From an uncultured Bacteroidales bacterium (GTDB taxonomy: Bacteria; Bacteroidota; Bacteroidia; Bacteroidales; Paludibacteraceae), in assembly GCA_900321005.1 (NCBI GenBank), contig ONUF01000012.1, positions 31,062-95,061 on the forward strand: a DNA stretch of 64,000 bases, given 5' to 3'. A model generated the notes under the pieces. It was not told where the DNA came from. It ran no database searches and saw nothing but the letters and a program-made list of their open reading frames with translations. This document shows, piece by piece, positions 61,649 to 64,000 of this stretch. Position 1 is the first letter of the stretch; each line of letters starts with the position of its first letter. A program made the translations under genes and the position numbers.

Positions 61649-62004
61649 TAACCATGATTTTTCTGATGTTGCTTCAGACCGCTTCGCTGGTCTTGGGGCA
61701 AGTGGCGCTCAAACTCGGTATGCGGGATATGCCGGCGTGGCAGTGGAGTTGGTCGTATATGTGGCACGAAGTAATCCTCAACTTCTGGCTGATGGTTGCT
61801 GTGGCACTACTGATTTTTGCGAATCTCTTCTGGCTCTGGCTACTCAATAAATACCCCTTCTCGCAAATCTATCCGCTGACAAGTCTGGGATTCATCTTTG
61901 GCATGCTCGCCGGTCTGTTCATTTTCCATGAACAGGTGGGATACATGCAGTGGATAGGCGTCGTAATGGTGATGCTGGGTTGCTATTTCATCGCGAAGGT
62001 TTAG
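61645..62004 (+). CDS. Small four-helix EamA/ArnE-like transporter
   Basis: 119 residues in four membrane helices; LASLVLGQVALKLGM-type start (QTASLVLGQVALKLGM) and PLTSLGFIFGMLAG resemble ArnE/ArnF lipid-sugar flippase subunits. It is translationally coupled to the glycosyltransferase, so transport of that enzyme's glycolipid product is a reasonable guess. Such proteins often work as dimers. Confidence 0.65.
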   Translation: MITMIFLMLLQTASLVLGQVALKLGMRDMPAWQWSWSYMWHEVILNFWLMVAVALLIFANLFWLWLLNKYPFSQIYPLTSLGFIFGMLAGLFIFHEQVGYMQWIGVVMVMLGCYFIAKV

Positions 62005-62020
62005 ACCCTCGCGATTTTTT
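61990..62020. terminator. Bidirectional terminator between convergent genes
   Basis: ATCGCGA / TCGCGAT arms (61990-61996, 62009-62015) with inner AGGGT/ACCCT-like pairing, then six T. The left arm lies in the end of the upstream coding sequence. Confidence 0.75.
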
Positions 62021-62780
62021 ATTTCCAACGATAACCTATTGTTAGACTGAGGCTTTGCGGGTAGAACAATGCATCTGCAATCTTCTGTCCTTTCATCTCA
62101 CTATAGAAACCGGCGATATCCGAAAGGCTTATTTTGTATTGCAGATTGATCTGCATACCGAAGTAGCACTCGTAGCCTACCATTGCGCACAGACCGAAAT
62201 GGTTATTATGCAGCGTATATAGGCGGCTGTAGTCATAACCATCCGTCTTGTCCGTTCCGGGACCGGGCCCTTCGTCATAACTGCGGTATTTGTTGGGAAC
62301 ATTGGAAGCAAAAGTAAAGTGTGTGAAGATACCTCCGCCGAACTGCACATAGCCTTGTTGCATATTTCCGAAGCGACCTAAGAAATACACCGGAATCTCC
62401 ATACCAAACGACCAGAGGTGATTCGCGGTGTCGGTCACGGCGAAGTAATTCTCCTGCGCCGTGAAGATAACTTGCGGTTGGATAGCAAAGTGTTTGGTCA
62501 AGGTGAAATCCAAGAATCCTCCTAACTCCGCACCAACCTTCATATAGGAACTCATCGTCTTCTTGTTGCGCGTGATGATGAAGTTACTCATGTTTGCGCC
62601 GGCAAACAGACCTCCGGATACCACGCGGGGTAACTTCTCCAGATCGAGCGAGTCTATCATCGTCTCGGTATCCCAAGTCTTAATATCCTCAACAGCCTTA
62701 TTCCATGCCTCTTGGGCCTTCTGTGCATGCAGGCTCAGTACTGTGCAAACTAATATGCTTATCGTCAAAAATCGTTTCAT
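62019..62780 (-). CDS. Outer-membrane beta-barrel protein (PorT-like family)
   Basis: 253 residues. Signal peptide MKRFLTISILVCTVLSLHAQ, then alternating beta strands (GGLFAGANMSNFII, VGAELGGFLDFTLTKHFAIQPQVIF, ...LSLTIGYRWK) with an aromatic C-terminal strand, typical of small Bacteroidota barrels. The specific role is unknown. It lies directly downstream of the DUF5686 gene on the same strand. Confidence 0.7.
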   Translation of the reverse strand: MKRFLTISILVCTVLSLHAQKAQEAWNKAVEDIKTWDTETMIDSLDLEKLPRVVSGGLFAGANMSNFIITRNKKTMSSYMKVGAELGGFLDFTLTKHFAIQPQVIFTAQENYFAVTDTANHLWSFGMEIPVYFLGRFGNMQQGYVQFGGGIFTHFTFASNVPNKYRSYDEGPGPGTDKTDGYDYSRLYTLHNNHFGLCAMVGYECYFGMQINLQYKISLSDIAGFYSEMKGQKIADALFYPQSLSLTIGYRWK

Positions 62781-62803
62781 CGTTGTGTGGTTTTTAGGAG
62801 GTG

Positions 62804-64000
62804 TTACAATGCTAAGCGGAACGATATTTTTACGCCGTTACGTCCCCAAGCAGGGATGCGACGACGAGCCTGAATAGGATCTCCGTTCTCGTTTCGTATG
62901 ATGTTACCTTCGGCATCGCGAGCCGGATATGGTAGCTCGTAGTCATTATACGTGATACGACGTACGTAGTCAATACGGATGAACTTCAAAATATTCTCAA
63001 AGCCCGCGTTGATCTCTATATACGGCAATTTGCCAATCGGTGAAGAGGTGCTTCCGGCTACGTAGTAGCCATTGTTGTCAAAGGTTGCTGTTTGCGGGAA
63101 GTCATATAGCCCGCTTCCGGTCTCAAGGAACGGGTTGTTCTTCTTGGTCAGACCACCATATACGGCAGAGACTCCTACTACACCGCGCAACTTGAGTTTG
63201 TTCAGTCCGGGGATGCGATTGATGAGCCAGCCTTTGAAATAATAGGTTGCGTTCAGCGTCACATATTCATCCATGACAAATTCCATGGAGTGCATCAAGT
63301 TAAAACCATGCTTTGCGAGGAATATACTGGTGTTGGTAGAAGGCATGTATAAATGCGTAAACGGAACTTTTTGCCAAATCATACCCGTTTGTAACTGCAG
63401 GTCGAGGTGACCGAAGGCCGAGAACCAGAAACGTTTGTTAAACAGGAATTCCGTGCGGTTGTACACAAAGCCGTCGCCGCCGTTATGACGGTCATCCAAA
63501 TAGCCTACATAATGGGTCAACTTAAAGGTAGGAGCGTCTTTATCCAGCATGTATGTACTCTCCTTACCCATGCGGTCGAATGTTGCGCGGTTTCCTGGTG
63601 AGTAGCGTATTTCAAACTGTCCCTCGTAATTACGGAACGACCTGATAGGAGTGAGGCTTGGCAAAAAGGAGGTATCCATAGTTACCGGATCAACGTTCAT
63701 CTTATAATCAACGCGGTTATAACTCAATGCGCCGGCCGCCTCATTGTTCGAGAAATCGAAACGCGCTCGAATGGATAATTTATTCTGCCATTCCTTCAAG
63801 TACTCTGTCCTGGCATGGAAGACATACTGATAGAAACCCATCGTCGGTTTGCTCGTAGGAATGGAAGCGAAGATATTATCGCGCTCTACCATCTCGGTGT
63901 TCAATCCGGGTTGCTCTACGTCATATTGACCGGTAAGTGTGATATGATGTCTCAAACCTGTGTACGGCGTCCACTCGTGTTTGTCGAAGGTGTACATCAG
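62804..64000 (-). CDS. DUF5686-like outer-membrane protein, C-terminal part (runs off window)
   Basis: At least 399 residues are visible; the start is beyond the right edge, since the frame stays open to 64000. The segment is beta-barrel-like, ends ISFRLAL (aromatic/hydrophobic C-terminal strand) and contains GIEINAG-type PYIEINAGFENILKFIRIDYVRRI, as in the DUF5686/carboxypeptidase-regulatory family of Bacteroidota. The family call is by resemblance. Confidence 0.65.
   Translation of the reverse strand: MMYTFDKHEWTPYTGLRHHITLTGQYDVEQPGLNTEMVERDNIFASIPTSKPTMGFYQYVFHARTEYLKEWQNKLSIRARFDFSNNEAAGALSYNRVDYKMNVDPVTMDTSFLPSLTPIRSFRNYEGQFEIRYSPGNRATFDRMGKESTYMLDKDAPTFKLTHYVGYLDDRHNGGDGFVYNRTEFLFNKRFWFSAFGHLDLQLQTGMIWQKVPFTHLYMPSTNTSIFLAKHGFNLMHSMEFVMDEYVTLNATYYFKGWLINRIPGLNKLKLRGVVGVSAVYGGLTKKNNPFLETGSGLYDFPQTATFDNNGYYVAGSTSSPIGKLPYIEINAGFENILKFIRIDYVRRITYNDYELPYPARDAEGNIIRNENGDPIQARRRIPAWGRNGVKISFRLAL

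Overview
The window looks like a Bacteroidota chromosome, most likely an uncultured Bacteroidales lineage. The evidence is GldG, the moxR-bat operon, type IX secretion (T9SS) style C-terminal tails, BspA-type leucine-rich repeat (LRR) proteins, a DNPR-type (meso-diaminopimelate) MurE, and promoters of the Bacteroidota form TTTG - 20 bp - TAnnTTTG. There is no transposase, integrase, phage block or CRISPR array. The housekeeping parts are visibly richer in GC than the surface-protein parts.

Layout. 1-7.5 kb (minus strand): a LysM protein (cut by the edge), gldG, a double parvulin PPIase, a DHH phosphoesterase, an AsmA-like protein and murG. 7.6-16.2 kb: a DMT transporter, a small unknown protein, a BspA-like protein, a nuclease-like AT-rich gene, a 6S-like RNA, a YoeB toxin-antitoxin pair, a TonB-like protein beside a decayed TPR/HTH regulator, and an ECF sigma factor with a small membrane protein. 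16.2-26.8 kb (minus): DUF2851 and the division/cell-wall cluster mraZ-rsmH-ftsL-ftsI-murE-mraY-murD-ftsW; murG lies about 10 kb further on and murC/ftsQ/ftsA/ftsZ are absent. 27-33.4 kb: tRNA-Leu joined to a lipoprotein gene, then mazG, lpxH, a DUF59 gene, htpG and an aminopeptidase P. 33.4-41.6 kb: the aerotolerance operon moxR-DUF58-(unknown)-batA-batBC-batD-batE, preceded by a consensus sigma-54 promoter. 42-60.4 kb (plus): a surface/secretion island with a 1536-residue BspA protein, a HEFCH metalloprotease-like protein, a third BspA protein, a small unknown protein with a long patterned leader, and a 3207-residue protein of about 29 cadherin-like modules. 60.4-64 kb: a glycosyltransferase plus small flippase-like protein, and two outer-membrane barrels.

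Most unusual are two families of tiny repeats scattered through the housekeeping half, both between genes and in frame inside essential genes. (1) Arrays of 7-bp (twice 8-bp) units that often supply stop codons or even a start codon and insert peptides such as QSAISN into MurD, MurE, MurG, FtsW and the DHH phosphoesterase. (2) TAAAC/GTTTA-separated micro-hairpins, usually 5-3-5 with GNA-type loops, many containing GCGAAGC. A third pattern is three terminator-promoter hybrids in which the terminator U-tract lies inside the promoter spacer. Promoters share a rigid 20-bp spacer and an ATGTCA-like block inside it.
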